Under the pieces are notes generated by a model. The model saw only the letters and a program-made list of their open reading frames with translations, searched no databases and was not told the origin of the DNA. The position numbers and the translations under genes are program-made. Positions 1-10,950 of a stretch of 64,000 nt of DNA are shown piece by piece. This DNA comes from Venturia oleaginea (lineage: Eukaryota; Ascomycota; Dothideomycetes; Venturiales; Venturiaceae). Numbering within the stretch: the first letter of the stretch is position 1; each line of letters opens with the position of its first letter. The stretch is taken from contig JABMLP010000016.1 in NCBI GenBank assembly GCA_013176395.1, forward strand, positions 744,001 to 808,000. The letters are read 5' to 3'.

Positions 1-1088
1 TTTTTAAATCACTTGAGGCTGAGTCCGCCTGGCATCGAGTCTAGAGCGTATCCCGTCAACGACGGAGATGTCGTGCAGCTGGGTATCGACTTCCGTGGCG
101 GCGAAGAAATGATTTTCCGATGTGTCAAGATCCGGATCGAATGCAATCGGGGTTGGCAGAAAGCGCTTAACAACTTCAAGTAGGTGGTGTATACCATGTT
201 CAGGTGCATGGAGCTAACAACGCAACAGCAAAAAGACCCACAAGCAACTCCGCAACTTGACTCAAGCTAAACCAAAAGATTCAGATACTGCCTCGGTTAA
301 CAGCTCCGAATGTGCGATATGTCTCATGTCCATTGCCGTAGGTGCATCCTTTTACATGCAGTGCGACAGACGCTAATAACAACCAGCCGTGTCAGTCTCT
401 CTTCGTAGCGCCCTGCTCTCACGTGTGGCACTACAAATGCATACGTCCTATTTTGAATGGTCACACATGGCCGAACTTCTTATGTCCCAACTGCCGTGCA
501 GTCGCCGATCTGGAAGCAGATGTTGAAGAGGCAGAGGAAGACTGGGAAGAAGATTCGATCGAAGAAGCCTTAGCCGCCAGCAGGCTTGAAGGCGAAGCGA
601 GCGGAACGGGTGGAAGCTCTTCGGAGGAACCAGATGGTGTACGAACACCTCGAGCCAAGGAACCATTATCAGAACTCCCGAATGGACACACTGTTGCTTC
701 TCATACTGAAGCAAACGATTTCGGAATCTCTCTTTCACCTGTCGCCACCTTGGATGATGAGGCGACTCAGGTCGTCCCAGTCTCATCCACGACAGCCTCG
801 GCCTCTCGAATCATTCCAATTCGCTCGGCAACTGGACCAGCAGGTACAACATCATACGAATTAACAGTGGGTCCGCCTGTACACGAAGGCCCTATGACTC
901 CCAGGAATGATGCTGGACCTTTTGTTCTCGATGGTGGTGCTGGCGCCACGACAGCTGATAACGGAACAATTGTTGGCAGGACAACTGGATCCGTGGCATG
1001 TAGATCAGTGCCGAATTCCGCTTTGTCTACGCAGAGCTTAGATGCCACAGCTGCGGAGGTGGGGCCTTCGAAGTTTGATCGAGCATAA
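1..1088 (+). CDS. dma1: FHA-RING E3 ubiquitin ligase, Dma1-like (5' end cut by window edge)
   Basis: Three exons are visible: <1-179, 229-337 and 387-1088. They are separated by two 49-nt introns, the second with a GCTAATAAC branch site. The first exon is the end of an FHA domain (phosphothreonine binding): it runs through DGDVVQLGIDF and FRCVKIRIECNRGWQKALNNF. After a short linker comes a RING-H2 finger: CAIC, then CSHVWHYKC, then CPNC, so all eight metal ligands are present. The long tail (about 190 residues) is acidic, then rich in Ser, Thr, Gly and Pro. Dma1/Dma2 proteins of yeasts are E3 ligases acting in the spindle-position and septation checkpoint and in septin control; that role is inferred by family. 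About 329 residues are visible and the N-terminus lies outside the window. The FHA-then-RING order and the linker match this family closely. Confidence 0.9.
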
Positions 1089-2640
1089 CTTGAAACGTGC
1101 GGGGCTTTTAATGATAATGTTGCGTGATGTGACGTCTTTGGACGGTGATAATACGAGTAGTCGCTATGCAATTTTGGGATGGGGAATTTTCGGCATATAC
1201 GAGACAGCAGAATGGAGTGGCGTATGGATGGATGGGAACGGGTACAGGAGCTGGGCGGCATATGTTCTGTCTCTGTTAACCTGGTGTGACCAGTTTCGTT
1301 TTGTAATGGGCCCTGCCGGGCAGTTGTAGCGTATGGTATTGTGGTCAGTTACATCTCCGACTATGTAGTAGCTAGGAGATACTGCTATGAGCGCTTTTTC
1401 TTCTCTGCTCCTTGATCCTTGACCGCTTTCTCTGTATGGACTTTTTTTTGACCAAGGTGAGTGCAGTGATGATAATTGGAAAAAAGAAAAGCTTCGCATG
1501 CGGGTAGAACATGCGCAAGTAGAAAATGGCAACTTCAACTCTAGGACGACTTGTTCAATTTTGGTATTGATACTCCCTCTCACAGCTAGACTCGGCAGTC
1601 CAAGAAATAGAGTACAGAATAACGAAACAGATTCCATTATCTCCATCTAAAGTTTAACTAACAAATCTTATCCAGGGCAGGCGTTAACGTTCTCAATTCA
1701 CAGTCTCTACCTCGCAACTAACTGGATTTGTAGTTACGATTTCACGCATGGGGAGATGGACAGGTTCCCTGCCTGCCGTTACCTATTGAACCTTTGAGTA
1801 CCGGACTCTTTGCGCGTCGGCGAGCATGGAGGATGTCATGGCCATTGCCGTCTCCCCCGATCCGATTTCCCGAAATAGGTGTTGTTGTTTTTTCTTGTCA
1901 AGAGGTGTTGGGGTGGTTGCGAAATGGACGGGAGCTTGTATATCCCTACGATATCGAGTAGTGATGTATATAGGCTAGATAAAATATGGAGAGATAACGG
2001 CATATAACTAAGTGGACAACTAACTGGATAATCTGGTTATATTTCTCACCGAAATTCTGGTATGTTTTCGAGAGAGGTTTACATCTTTGTCTTGTCTAGT
2101 ATACGTGCATTGCTGCTATCGAGTCGGATGGATCATGATCGGAGTCTTTGGGTCTTTCAGTTCGGCGTTGGTGGGCCCGCGAGGTCTAGAGGTAGAGCTG
2201 GCTGGCGGGTGTAAGTTAGGTCGCAACTTGAGTCTTGTATGTACTTGAGGATTATGGTACCTTGTAAATGGCACATTCAGGCCATCGCAACTCAAATAGT
2301 ATATCCAATAGCCTCCAATTTCATATTCGTCTACTCCTCGCAATTGCGTGTTGTTAGCGAGGTGAACGGAAAAAGATGGATCAAGAGCTCTACTCACCTC
2401 CGTGGTAATACAAAGAATGGTTTATTCCTAAAATGGGGTAGAAAGAAGGGAAAGAATACTGGCACCTGACACTAGTGTATATTCGGTTACCAATTGATCA
2501 CCTTGGAACAACGAAGCATTGTGCTGTACAAAGAGCAAACAGCAGATCAAACCCATGTTGCTTCACTACATCACTCATCAGACTCGATCAAAATGTGCTC
2601 AAGCTCGCTCTTTCCCCTCGCCTGTACTGTTACCACTCAA
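1089..2640. other. intergenic, no gene seen
   Basis: This stretch holds the 3' flank of the FHA-RING gene. Both strands carry only short frames without recognisable motifs. Nothing else can be supported here. Confidence 0.5.
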
Positions 2641-3455
2641 ATGGCAGACCCCTTCGGCATTACCACAGGCACCATTGGTATCGCCGCCCCTGCGATCCAG
2701 GGTGCAAAATCCTTGCTAGAAACCCTCGATCAGATACATGAAGTACCCACGGTCGAAGTCAAGGAAGAGCTGGGATCACTCAATGTGGCTCTCAATCGTT
2801 CCAAGCTGCCAACGATGAGAAATGGCAGTATTTACCCGATGCCGTGGTTGAGCGAACAACTCTGCCGTTGCGATCATGCGAGAAGTCGTGCAATACTTTC
2901 AACGCCGCCGTCTGTGAATGAATGAAGCACTCCGGCCTTGATAAGATGGCGCTGCAAGATAAGATTAATGTTGGCCTTTTCAAATCACGTCGACTTCAAT
3001 CCATGAAGGAACAGATTCAAGGTTACAAGCTTACCATTAGTAACATAGTCAATTCGGCTATTCTGTAAGTAGCTTCCATGCCCGCGTAAGTAACCTACTA
3101 ACAGCCCAGTCGACTCGCTGAGAAAACCGCCACGGATATCAAGTCAATGAAAAGAGAGATACTGGGTTGACAGGCAGGAATTCAAGAGAGTGCTCTCGAA
3201 GTCAAGACTCTAGAAGCTAGACTTATCCAGGTAACGTTGTTCCAACCCACGGAGACAACTGATTCTTAAGAAGTTCTAGACACAATCAGGCAATTGGAAT
3301 AACAACGATTGGCAGTCCTCACGGCACAGAGAAGTTTCCAGGAAATCCTTTCCATGGCGGAGAAGATGGAGAGGGAAACTGGGATAACCGACATTAGCTT
3401 CGGGGGAAATACTGCTGGATTTCAGGTTGGCTTAAGCTATGGCGACATAAGCTGA
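2641..3455 (+). pseudogene. broken gene with PF17111-like fungal N-terminal domain
   Basis: The frame opens at 2641 with MADPFGITTGTIGIAAPAIQ, followed by a heptad-like helix (LLETLDQIHEVPTVEVKEEL). This looks like the N-terminal domain found on many fungal STAND/NLR-like and orphan proteins (PF17111 type). Downstream pieces of the same family continue in other frames: INVGLFKSRRLQSMKEQIQG, KLTISNIVNSAIL and, near the end, GGNTAGFQVGLSYGDIS with a stop at 3453-3455. An intron-like segment with CTACTAAC lies near 3065-3110. At least one frameshift after about residue 55 and several in-frame stops separate the pieces, so no full-length protein can be made. The gene is therefore called decayed. 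The family assignment is from memory of typical sequences and is moderately secure. Confidence 0.65.
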
Positions 3456-3661
3456 GCGAGGTGATCCGGATATTCTCGTTCGAATGGAGGATTTTTGTGC
3501 CGGCGCTTTATCTGGAAATTGACGCATAGTTAGCAATTCGCATTGTAAGTGTGAAGCTGAGTTTACTACTGATCTACACTTACGTACATTCTATCTGGAG
3601 TCCGATTGTCTTTCCCATCTGGAAGGCCGCTGTTTCTGATCACGGCCACATTATCTCCATC

Positions 3662-4345
3662 TTAGAAATTGGTGAAACCATTATACCACGTGTATCCCCC
3701 AACCACAGCCGCATTGATCAAACACCCCCAAAGGCTCATCTCAACCATGCTCCAGATCCACAGCACACCAACAGGGGGGATCGTCTTCATAATAGCATAA
3801 TAGCCATCTTGATTCCCTGTATGAATCAAATAGCATCCCGCAACTATACTCCCGGCCAGGAACACGGCCTGTCTTGTCTGTGGAAACCGCAGCGCCGTGT
3901 GGCATTTCAGCAGAAACAGCATAATGTAAAGTCCAGGAATCATCCTCAGCGTCTTCCATATAATCTCGCTCCACACGATCTCCTGTCGATATTGATTGAA
4001 TACTAGTACATCGAGCGTAAAATGTACTGCGGCGAGGGATATCGTGTAGACGAGTGCTTCGCCCAAGGGGCCAATCGGTTCTTCGTCTTCGTCTGAGCTT
4101 ATAAATTGTGCATTGTTCTCACCATTCGGCCCTGACTTCCTCTTCCCTTCATTTTTGTAGAAATCTGAAGCTTCGAGCTCGGCTTGTCGTTCGGCAGCGA
4201 GTTCGAAGAGGGTTTTGGATTTTGGTCCTGATCGATCCGGTTGGGCGAGAGGGATACCGGTGACGGTTTGATGGAGGAAGGGCGAATCTTTTGCTGCTTT
4301 TCGGCGTTCAGCACGGTTTCGAGGGGCCGTGGATGTTGAGGACAT
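3662..4345 (-). CDS. conserved fungal four-TM membrane protein (DUF7719-like)
   Basis: A single exon encodes 227 residues from the ATG at 4345 (MSSTSTAPRNRAERRKAAKD). The frame is open further upstream, but the basic, low-complexity start seen here is the usual one for this family. The first 100 residues are hydrophilic and basic with an acidic SSDEDEEP stretch. Four hydrophobic segments follow: around LVYTISLAAVHFTLDVLVF, MIPGLYIMLFLL, AVFLAGSIVAGCYLI and VGVLWIWSMVEMSLWGCLI. The pattern matches a conserved fungal membrane protein family of unknown function that I recognise as DUF7719. It is divergent from the GPI12 gene, with about 250 bp between the two start codons, so the promoter is shared. 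No catalytic motif is visible. Confidence 0.75.
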   Translation of the reverse strand: MSSTSTAPRNRAERRKAAKDSPFLHQTVTGIPLAQPDRSGPKSKTLFELAAERQAELEASDFYKNEGKRKSGPNGENNAQFISSDEDEEPIGPLGEALVYTISLAAVHFTLDVLVFNQYRQEIVWSEIIWKTLRMIPGLYIMLFLLKCHTALRFPQTRQAVFLAGSIVAGCYLIHTGNQDGYYAIMKTIPPVGVLWIWSMVEMSLWGCLINAAVVGGYTWYNGFTNF

Positions 4346-4597
4346 GATGGGCTGGGATGTGTATCGTGGTGACTGTTTGCCAAAACGTCGTTGGAATCGA
4401 TCAAAGGAGGGAGACGCGTGGAAATGCGGCTCAGCGGGACTACCCGCTTGGGTTCTAAATTTGGGCATCCCTGCATCACATCATGTCTACCACCTCGAAA
4501 CGCACTGGCGAAACACCATCAACCTCCTTTCGCCGCAGCGGCGTTGAGCTGCCAGATAGATCCAGATCTCGAGCCCAATCAGGCCCTCGTTATACTG
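4346..4597. promoter_or_regulatory. shared divergent promoter region
   Basis: These 252 bp separate the start codons of the four-TM protein (minus strand) and the GPI de-N-acetylase (plus strand). The region must contain both core promoters. No clear TATA box or named operator is seen. Confidence 0.5.
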
Positions 4598-5564
4598 ATG
4601 AAAATCTTTAAGATGGACTGGTATAATCTTGCCGCCATCCCAGTTATCATCTTTGGCTTCTGGATGTATACTTCACAGATGACACGGTCTTTTCCTACCT
4701 TGACTGGGAAGAGAATCGTACTTCTGATTGCGCATCCGGACGATGAAGCTATGTTCTTTGCACCTGCATTGCTTTCGCTATCAAGGCCGGAGCTTGGAAA
4801 CCACATCAAGATATTGTGTCTTTCCACCGGTATGTTCGATCAGGCAATAGGGTGGAGAGCATTGCTAAAGATGTCAACAGGCGACTCAGAAGGTCTAGGG
4901 GAGATGCGAAGAAAAGAGCTTATGATGAGTGGTCTCTCGCTAGGTCTGCGCTCATCAGAAGATATCCTAGTCTTAGACGACAAGTACTTCCGCCAACGCG
5001 ATTCTACCCAGCTCAGGCTAATCAGTATCTTTTAGGAACTTCCTAGACGGTCCAAAAGAATGGGATGCCCGCCAGATATCCAACCTTCTCACGCAGAATT
5101 TCTCTCCCAAAATGCCCTCCCTAAGCCCAAAATCACAACCAGAAGCTAGCATCGACGTCCTCCTAACCTTCGACTCTCACGGCGTCTCTTCCCATCCGAA
5201 TCACATTTCTCTATACCACGGCGTACACCTCTACCTCAAAACCCTCATGTCTCGTCACAGTGGATGGGAATGTCCAATCGCTTTATACGTTCTCACAACC
5301 ACATCCATGCTCCGGAAATACTTAGGAATCTTTGACATTCCCTTTACAATTGGACAAGCAATTTTTCACAAGAAAATGTCGGGCTTTTTTCCGACACCGC
5401 TTGTTACGGTTTCTGGGGTGGCAGAGTTTAGGAAGGCACAGTGGGCTATGTATGGTGCGCATAAGAGTCAGATGCTTTGGTTTAGGTGGGGATGGATATG
5501 GGGGAGTCGGTATATGGTTGTGAATGATTTGAGGAAAGAGGGTCCGGTAACAAGGATGACTTAA
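4598..5564 (+). CDS. gpi12: N-acetylglucosaminyl-phosphatidylinositol de-N-acetylase (PIG-L/Gpi12)
   Basis: Exons are 4598-4829, 4881-4983 and 5036-5564 (introns 51 and 52 nt), giving 287 residues. An ATG at 4613 is an equally possible start. An N-terminal membrane anchor (LAAIPVIIFGFWMYT) precedes the PIG-L motif AHPDDEAMFF, whose His and Asp residues bind the metal. The second metal motif lies at DSHGVSSHPNH. Splicing reconstructs LCLSTGDSEGLGEMRRKEL and LVLDDKNFLDGPKEWD, both family signatures. The enzyme removes acetate from GlcNAc-PI on the cytosolic face of the ER, the second step of GPI-anchor synthesis. The C-terminal helix (WFRWGWIWGSRYMVVNDL) is also typical. Length fits the family (about 250-300 residues). 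Confidence 0.92.
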
Positions 5565-6030
5565 ATTAGATTGGTACTGAAATTTTGACGGTATTGACAC
5601 CATGCGGATCACACACATCAAGAGAGATTGACAAATTGCTGGTCTGGCATAATTACATCAATGTTGAGTGTGGTCAGATCGGGTCCCGACAGATACGACT
5701 TGCTTCATGTTTCCATGCACGGCCTCCTCCCATTGATCTGATTGGTGGCTCAAAAGTATCGAATGATCGAACGAATCGAAAGAAAGACTCAATCATTACA
5801 TGGAGCATTGTTCTTTAATCATGTGGAAGAGCGAGATTCCAGAATACTTGTAATTTTTTGGCCTATCACTTCCGATGTAAGGAGGATCAACCAATAGCCG
5901 CTACTGGTGAAGACCCCACTGAGCGACGCTGAGGATGAGGGTAGCTGGTCACCAACGAAGGACTCCCCAGGAATCATAAGTGCGATATCCTACAACTGTG
6001 CAACAACAACGAGCCTTACCTAAAGACAAT
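5565..6030. other. intergenic, no gene seen
   Basis: This is the 3' flank of the GPI12 gene and the region upstream of the decayed CorA-like gene. No coding signal or repeat is recognised. Confidence 0.5.
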
Positions 6031-6039
6031 CTTCTCATT

Positions 6040-7083
6040 AGGTGAGAATAGGAGGCTAAATCTGCGGTTTCTGAGCGACGAACTTCAGCGACAGATCGGA
6101 GATAGACCGTTTCGTGACCGTCGATTCGCACTTCTCGAAGTTTTCGACGGCACTATTGCCAACGGAGGAAAGCTTAGGTGGCCAGATCGCCCCTCCAAGC
6201 TACGCCATAACTAGAACCATCAGCGAAGCCCATTCGGTCAACTCTATGTCCTCGAGGATATCACTCCTGGGTACGTGGAGGTGCTCGATTCCCATTTCGA
6301 CCTCGACCCTGCTTTCTTCTCAAAACACTTGAGAAACACGACTTGGGAAAGCAGCTGGGAAGCTGCGGATCCATCTCACCTACTATCTTCCAGTATCAGC
6401 ATAGGCAAGATTTCGACTTACTGTATCTGGTATCCTGAGATGCTGGTGTTCCCTGATGAAGGGATCGAGATTTATAATCACGACACTCGTTACTTTTGCC
6501 GTACGAACCTGTACCGCCAGATCACCATCGTGCACGATTCTAGATGTGCCGGCTGGAGAGTCGGTAAAATTGTGAGGACAGTGTCGGTGGCGATCAAGGA
6601 TCTTGGGGACGGTGTGTGGGAAGGTAGGTTCGGACTACTAAGAAGCTGTAAGATTCCAGCGATGACGACTTTCTTCAGGTCTGATGCTCGTCGATCCTCC
6701 TAATGGGGATACCATTTTCGATCAACAGGGATTAAAAAATCATGACGAAGCCTGTTGCCGTCCCCAAAACTAAACTCTACAAAGGAGGCTTCGTCGACTT
6801 TCGGCCATGGAATCAGCAATCGAGTTCCATTCTCCATATATGTCCACCTGGACACCTTCCGATGCTTGATAACCTCGTTCATTATACCACGAATGCGTCA
6901 AAAGAAAAGACTCCAGACGCGACAGTTTTATCAACGCTCTCCTTCACCAACCAAATTGCGGTTTCCAGATGGATCAACCTTCCCGCCCACCTCAAAGAGA
7001 AAATTTTGAAATTGGAATGGATCCAAGAAAGAACTAGAACAATGAGCAAATCGAATTGGCCATCAAAGGGCCGCGATCAATGA
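6040..7083 (+). pseudogene. decayed CorA-like (fungal Mg2+-transporter-like) gene
   Basis: One frame reads from about 6060 (FALLEVFDGTIANGGKLRW) to 6630, then through a 55-nt intron-like gap into GLMLVDPPNGDTIFDQQG. The central part, VLEDITPGYVEVLDSHFDLD and then PAFFSKHLRNTTWE, is the hallmark N-terminal region of fungal proteins annotated as CorA-like Mg2+ transporters. A TAG stop interrupts the frame at about 6209 (RHN*NHQ). After about 6770 the homologous reading continues only in another frame (TKLYKGGFVDFRPWNQQ). The transmembrane GMN end of the family is not found before the SET gene, so the copy is also truncated. Called a pseudogene. The family call is moderately secure because the C-terminal domain is missing. 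Confidence 0.6.
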
Positions 7084-7320
7084 ATAAGATCGAAATTTTC
7101 TTGCAAGAGATTGGTCATTGGCGATGAGCTCACGGATTCGAACGTCTCAGAAATGGCCAGATTTTGATCCATCGAACCACCCAAGGGCGACTATATCAAG
7201 ATCCTCGAGGGGCAAGGCTGCACTCATCTCTTGAAAAAAATAAAATGGAAGGATGGGACTTCACTCTATATTTTCCGACTCAACGATCTACTCAAAAGGT
7301 TGGCTGTACCGTGGCTCAGG

Positions 7321-8412
7321 ATGTCGCGGTATTACGAGATCCGCGATTGTCCCAACAAGGGATTGGGTGCATTTGCCACGGTAGACATCCCTCGTGGCAC
7401 GCGTTTGACCTTAGAGGAACCGCTACTCGTAGCGAAACGAGGTTCAAACGGCGAAACTTTGACCCAGACCACATTGACAGCTTATTTGGATATGTCTCTT
7501 CCCAAAGGCGAAGCATACGACCGACTGTACTACGCTTCACGCCTCTACGACACTTACTTGGCCGATGTTCAAGAATCGAACAGAGGCAGATTATCCGAAG
7601 CTATCATTGATAGCGTTGCGCGAGTTGCTGCAACGAGTGCCTCGAATTCATACGGCGATAGTGTTTATGAACATGCGTCGCGGTTTAATCACTCGTGCAC
7701 TCCGAATTGCGACCCCTGCAGCACTGTGGACAAGAAAATGGCCATATGTTCAGTGCGCGATATCAAAGCAGGTGAGGAGCTTACAGCGTTATACACTGGT
7801 ACCGGTCAGGCGCACGAAGCACGACAGAGACATTTGAATCATTATGGGTTTGTCTGTGATTGCCCAGCGTGCGATCTGTCAACGGCAGAAGGGATGCTCT
7901 CCGGAGAAAGGAGAACAGAGATTTGGCGCCTCGTACAAGATCTCGATTTCTTGCAAGGTCTATCAGGAATGAAAGCCAACAAAACTTTTGGGCCCCTTGC
8001 CCCATATGTGTCAAAACCGACAGGAGAACCGGATCCTAGTGCTACTATCGCTACACTGGTGAACTTGTACGAGGCAGAGAATTTGGTTGGGAGTGAGATG
8101 ATTGACTGGTCAGCTTACATTTTCACATCTATGACGCGCGTTGTCCAATTGCTCATAGGATAATACAGGTACTATGTTGGATTCTTCTATCATATCTATA
8201 GGCCGATGAGATTCTATGAACCCGAAAAGCCTAATGATGACAAAGAGCAAGGACTAAGGTGGGCGAGGAAAGCGATGGAAGTAAGTCAAGGACTTATTAC
8301 ACAAGAACTCGCTAACTAGTACTGAATATAGACCGAATTTCGTAGGGAGGACTCCTCTGGTTACATGTTCGTATCTGAATGGCTGGAACGGGAGGACGGA
8401 CTGCTGGGATGA
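7321..8412 (+). CDS. SET-domain protein (putative lysine methyltransferase)
   Basis: Exons are 7321-8108, 8169-8280 and 8332-8412, giving 326 residues. The start MSRYYEIRDCPNKGLGAFAT is the usual opening of fungal SET proteins, and earlier in-frame codons belong to the decayed neighbour. SET motifs are present: GLGAFA near residue 14, RFNHSCTPNC (AdoMet and pseudoknot) near 120, and GEELTALY near 150. The cysteine-rich post-SET sequence CDCPAC follows. The helical C-terminal part fits the group. The first intron is placed so that IDW joins YYVGFFYHIYRPMRF; without it the frame stops at 8163. The substrate cannot be told from sequence and may be histone or non-histone. Confidence is high for the fold and lower for the exact 3' exons. 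Confidence 0.8.
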
Positions 8413-9597
8413 TTAAAAGAAATGCCTAAAACAGGCTCCTGCGAGAGACGAAACATTGAGACATCGGACGACAGAATTGCAAGATCAGCACTAACCTTGC
8501 CACAAGAAACGAACAAGACATTGCCGGCCCAGAAACTTCATCTCTATTAATCTCTACCCAGTAATTCCCAAAATCTCACCAACACTCTCTAGATTCCAAA
8601 ACACCACAAAAACCTTCAACCCAGTTCCCGTACCTCCTACAACGACATGGTATTCGCGCAATTTGGCAATGTATAATCTTTGAGACCTCGATGCGTCACT
8701 ACTACACAAAATGTATTAGGATTCCCTGCGAATATAAACCTGTCATCTCCCTGCCTTGTTCCACCTTCGTAAAGACCACCGCCGCTGAGAATTGGAAATT
8801 CATACCGTGTCATTCCTTTGCAGAGCTTTTTGACAATGGAAGGTTTTTCGCTCTTGTAAAAACTTGCAGGATACCCCTTCTCCTCTCCTTGACTATTCCT
8901 GGTGCCTGTCTTTGCATTGTCGCCATTGGCAAGATACTGGATGCGTCTTGCTTGCGCTGCATCGATTGCAGATCTCGTAGAGATGACCGGCGGTAGACTT
9001 GTGAAGGCGAGGGGGAAATTGAGATGGATGATGGGATTCTGGGATTAGTGTAGGGGGCGCTGGATGTGTTGAGAGGTTTGGAGATGGATCGTCTGGCACC
9101 TGAGTGAGTGAGGTGATAACTGCTACCTCGGAGTGTAGCAAGTAGTCCCAATATGAAGTAATCGGGTCCTTCTCATCATTCTAAAATATCACGACCCCAA
9201 TCTTCCCCTCCTTCTTTAGCCAAAATAGGAAAACGAGAGTAACAACACTCGTATTCTTATTATCCCTTGAGGCTCCCGCTCCCACTAGCCCATACTGAAT
9301 CGTAAATGTTTGCTTCGATATGGCTTAGCGAACAGCGGTGCCCAATAACCAATAAGCCACGTACGCCGTCTGTGATGATCCATACTCAACATTCGACCTG
9401 ACACAAAGATATACCTGTAGACTGTGCTGTGGAGCGAACATTGCAGTATCATAGTTTCTATAGGTGAGTCGTAGTCTCACACCAATTGATAGGAGGAAGA
9501 AGTTATTGGTTCATTCCATTCAGATTCCAACATCCGTAAAGCTATATGACCATGGAAGCCTCACCATTGATATCTTACACAAAATCCCACTCCCAAC
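8413..9597. other. intergenic between convergent genes, no gene seen
   Basis: The stretch lies between the 3' ends of the SET gene and the sulfide:quinone oxidoreductase gene. Only short frames without family features occur. Confidence 0.5.
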
Positions 9598-10950
9598 CTA
9601 CCTGATAAACCCCTTCGGTCCTCCCCACGTTCCCTTCACCATCGCATTCCAGTACACCCACGGAAAGAAATCCTTCTTCAAATGGTAAAAAGCACGACTT
9701 GGCGTTCCCTGGTCAACTCCAAACTTGCTAAAGGTCTCCTTAGGCTCGCCACCGTACTTGAATTCCGCCAGCATGACTTTGCCATACTGGGTGAGGAGTG
9801 GACACGACGTGTACCCATCATAGGTCGCGTCCAAATCCTTATCTTTCATGGTCTGCAACAAATTGCGAACAAGGACGGGGGCTTCCGAGGTGATTGCAGC
9901 GACGGTTTTAGACGTGGGCAGACTTGATGCGTCGCCTGCGGACCAGACATTGGGGTATTTGGTGTGACGAGTTGTGGTTTGGTCTACGTCGACGTAGCCG
10001 GCTTCGTTTGCCAAAGCACTGTTTTTGACAAAAGCGTAAGGTCCCATCTTCGGCGTGGCGTGCAAGAAATCAAAATGCTTTTTAACCTCTTTTCCACCCG
10101 GGCCGGCAAAAGTCGCTGTGTTCCCGTCTACAGCGATGAGGTCGAGCTGGAAAAGCCCCTCGACGCCTCTCTCCTTTCGTAATTCTTCGAGTCTCTGGCT
10201 GTACTTTGGGACGCCGAACATGACTGGGAGTCCGGTTGCGAAGCTGATCTTGATTGATGAGGAAGGATCGCTGGCTTTGTACAATCCTGCCCGTTTCCAA
10301 TGGTCTAAGGCGAGCCACATGATCTTTTGCGGCGCACCAGCGCATTTCACAATACCAGCTGGCTGAGTGAAAATTGCGTCACCTTTCTTGAGCTTCTCGA
10401 TTGAAGGAAAGACCTTGCTGCAAGTATCGTAGCTGTAGATGGATGAGACCAGGGCATCCTGATTGGCAAGAGCTTCAGGCAATCCTTTGATACTGTCATA
10501 GTCAAGCTTGATCCCAGGAGCAACGACAAGCTGCTCGTAGCCGATCCTATCATTGTTTCCCAAAGTGATGAAGTTGCTCTCGGGTGAGAAGGTGTCCACG
10601 GTATCTCCATAAAGCTTGATGTTGGAATTTATCAAGCTGTCCAAGGGCTTTCGTAATTCTTCCTTCGTTTTGAGACCGCCACCAACCAATGTCCATCCAG
10701 GTTGGTAGTGATGCCATGCTGCGGGATCGATGATAGCAATGTCGTTTTGTGAGAATTCTCCGGTTCGAAGTAGCTGATGACTAATACTCAATCCGGCGCT
10801 GCCACCACCGACTACCACAACCTTGTGACTTCGAGTTGTTGAATCTACTGGCGATACTGTTGCAAGGCCCCGGATGAATGGGGTGAATCCTGGTTTGTTA
10901 GTAGATGGCCAGGCAGTACGAGCTGCTCGCGTCGAGCGGACGGAGAGCAT
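9598..10950 (-). CDS. hmt2: mitochondrial sulfide:quinone oxidoreductase (SQR/Hmt2 type)
   Basis: A single exon encodes 450 residues. The first about 35 residues are rich in Arg, Ser and Thr and lack acidic residues, as expected for a mitochondrial presequence. The FAD-binding Rossmann motif VVVVGGGSAGLSISHQLL follows near residue 44. IDPAAWHHYQPGWTLVGGG, LVVAPGIKLDY and the second FAD site WSAGDASSLPTSKT are SQR signatures. Cysteines expected for sulfide oxidation are present, for example in GIVKCAGAPQKIMW and in YTSCPLLTQYGKVMLAEF. The enzyme oxidises sulfide at the inner mitochondrial membrane and passes electrons to ubiquinone. Fission-yeast Hmt2 is the named relative and is linked to sulfide detoxification and cadmium tolerance. 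Length fits the family. Confidence 0.93.
   Translation of the reverse strand: MLSVRSTRAARTAWPSTNKPGFTPFIRGLATVSPVDSTTRSHKVVVVGGGSAGLSISHQLLRTGEFSQNDIAIIDPAAWHHYQPGWTLVGGGLKTKEELRKPLDSLINSNIKLYGDTVDTFSPESNFITLGNNDRIGYEQLVVAPGIKLDYDSIKGLPEALANQDALVSSIYSYDTCSKVFPSIEKLKKGDAIFTQPAGIVKCAGAPQKIMWLALDHWKRAGLYKASDPSSSIKISFATGLPVMFGVPKYSQRLEELRKERGVEGLFQLDLIAVDGNTATFAGPGGKEVKKHFDFLHATPKMGPYAFVKNSALANEAGYVDVDQTTTRHTKYPNVWSAGDASSLPTSKTVAAITSEAPVLVRNLLQTMKDKDLDATYDGYTSCPLLTQYGKVMLAEFKYGGEPKETFSKFGVDQGTPSRAFYHLKKDFFPWVYWNAMVKGTWGGPKGFIR

Noticed and set aside
767..1261. 164-codon minus-strand frame over the Dma1-like gene tail
   Set aside because: It is antisense to the well-supported RING gene and has no family features.
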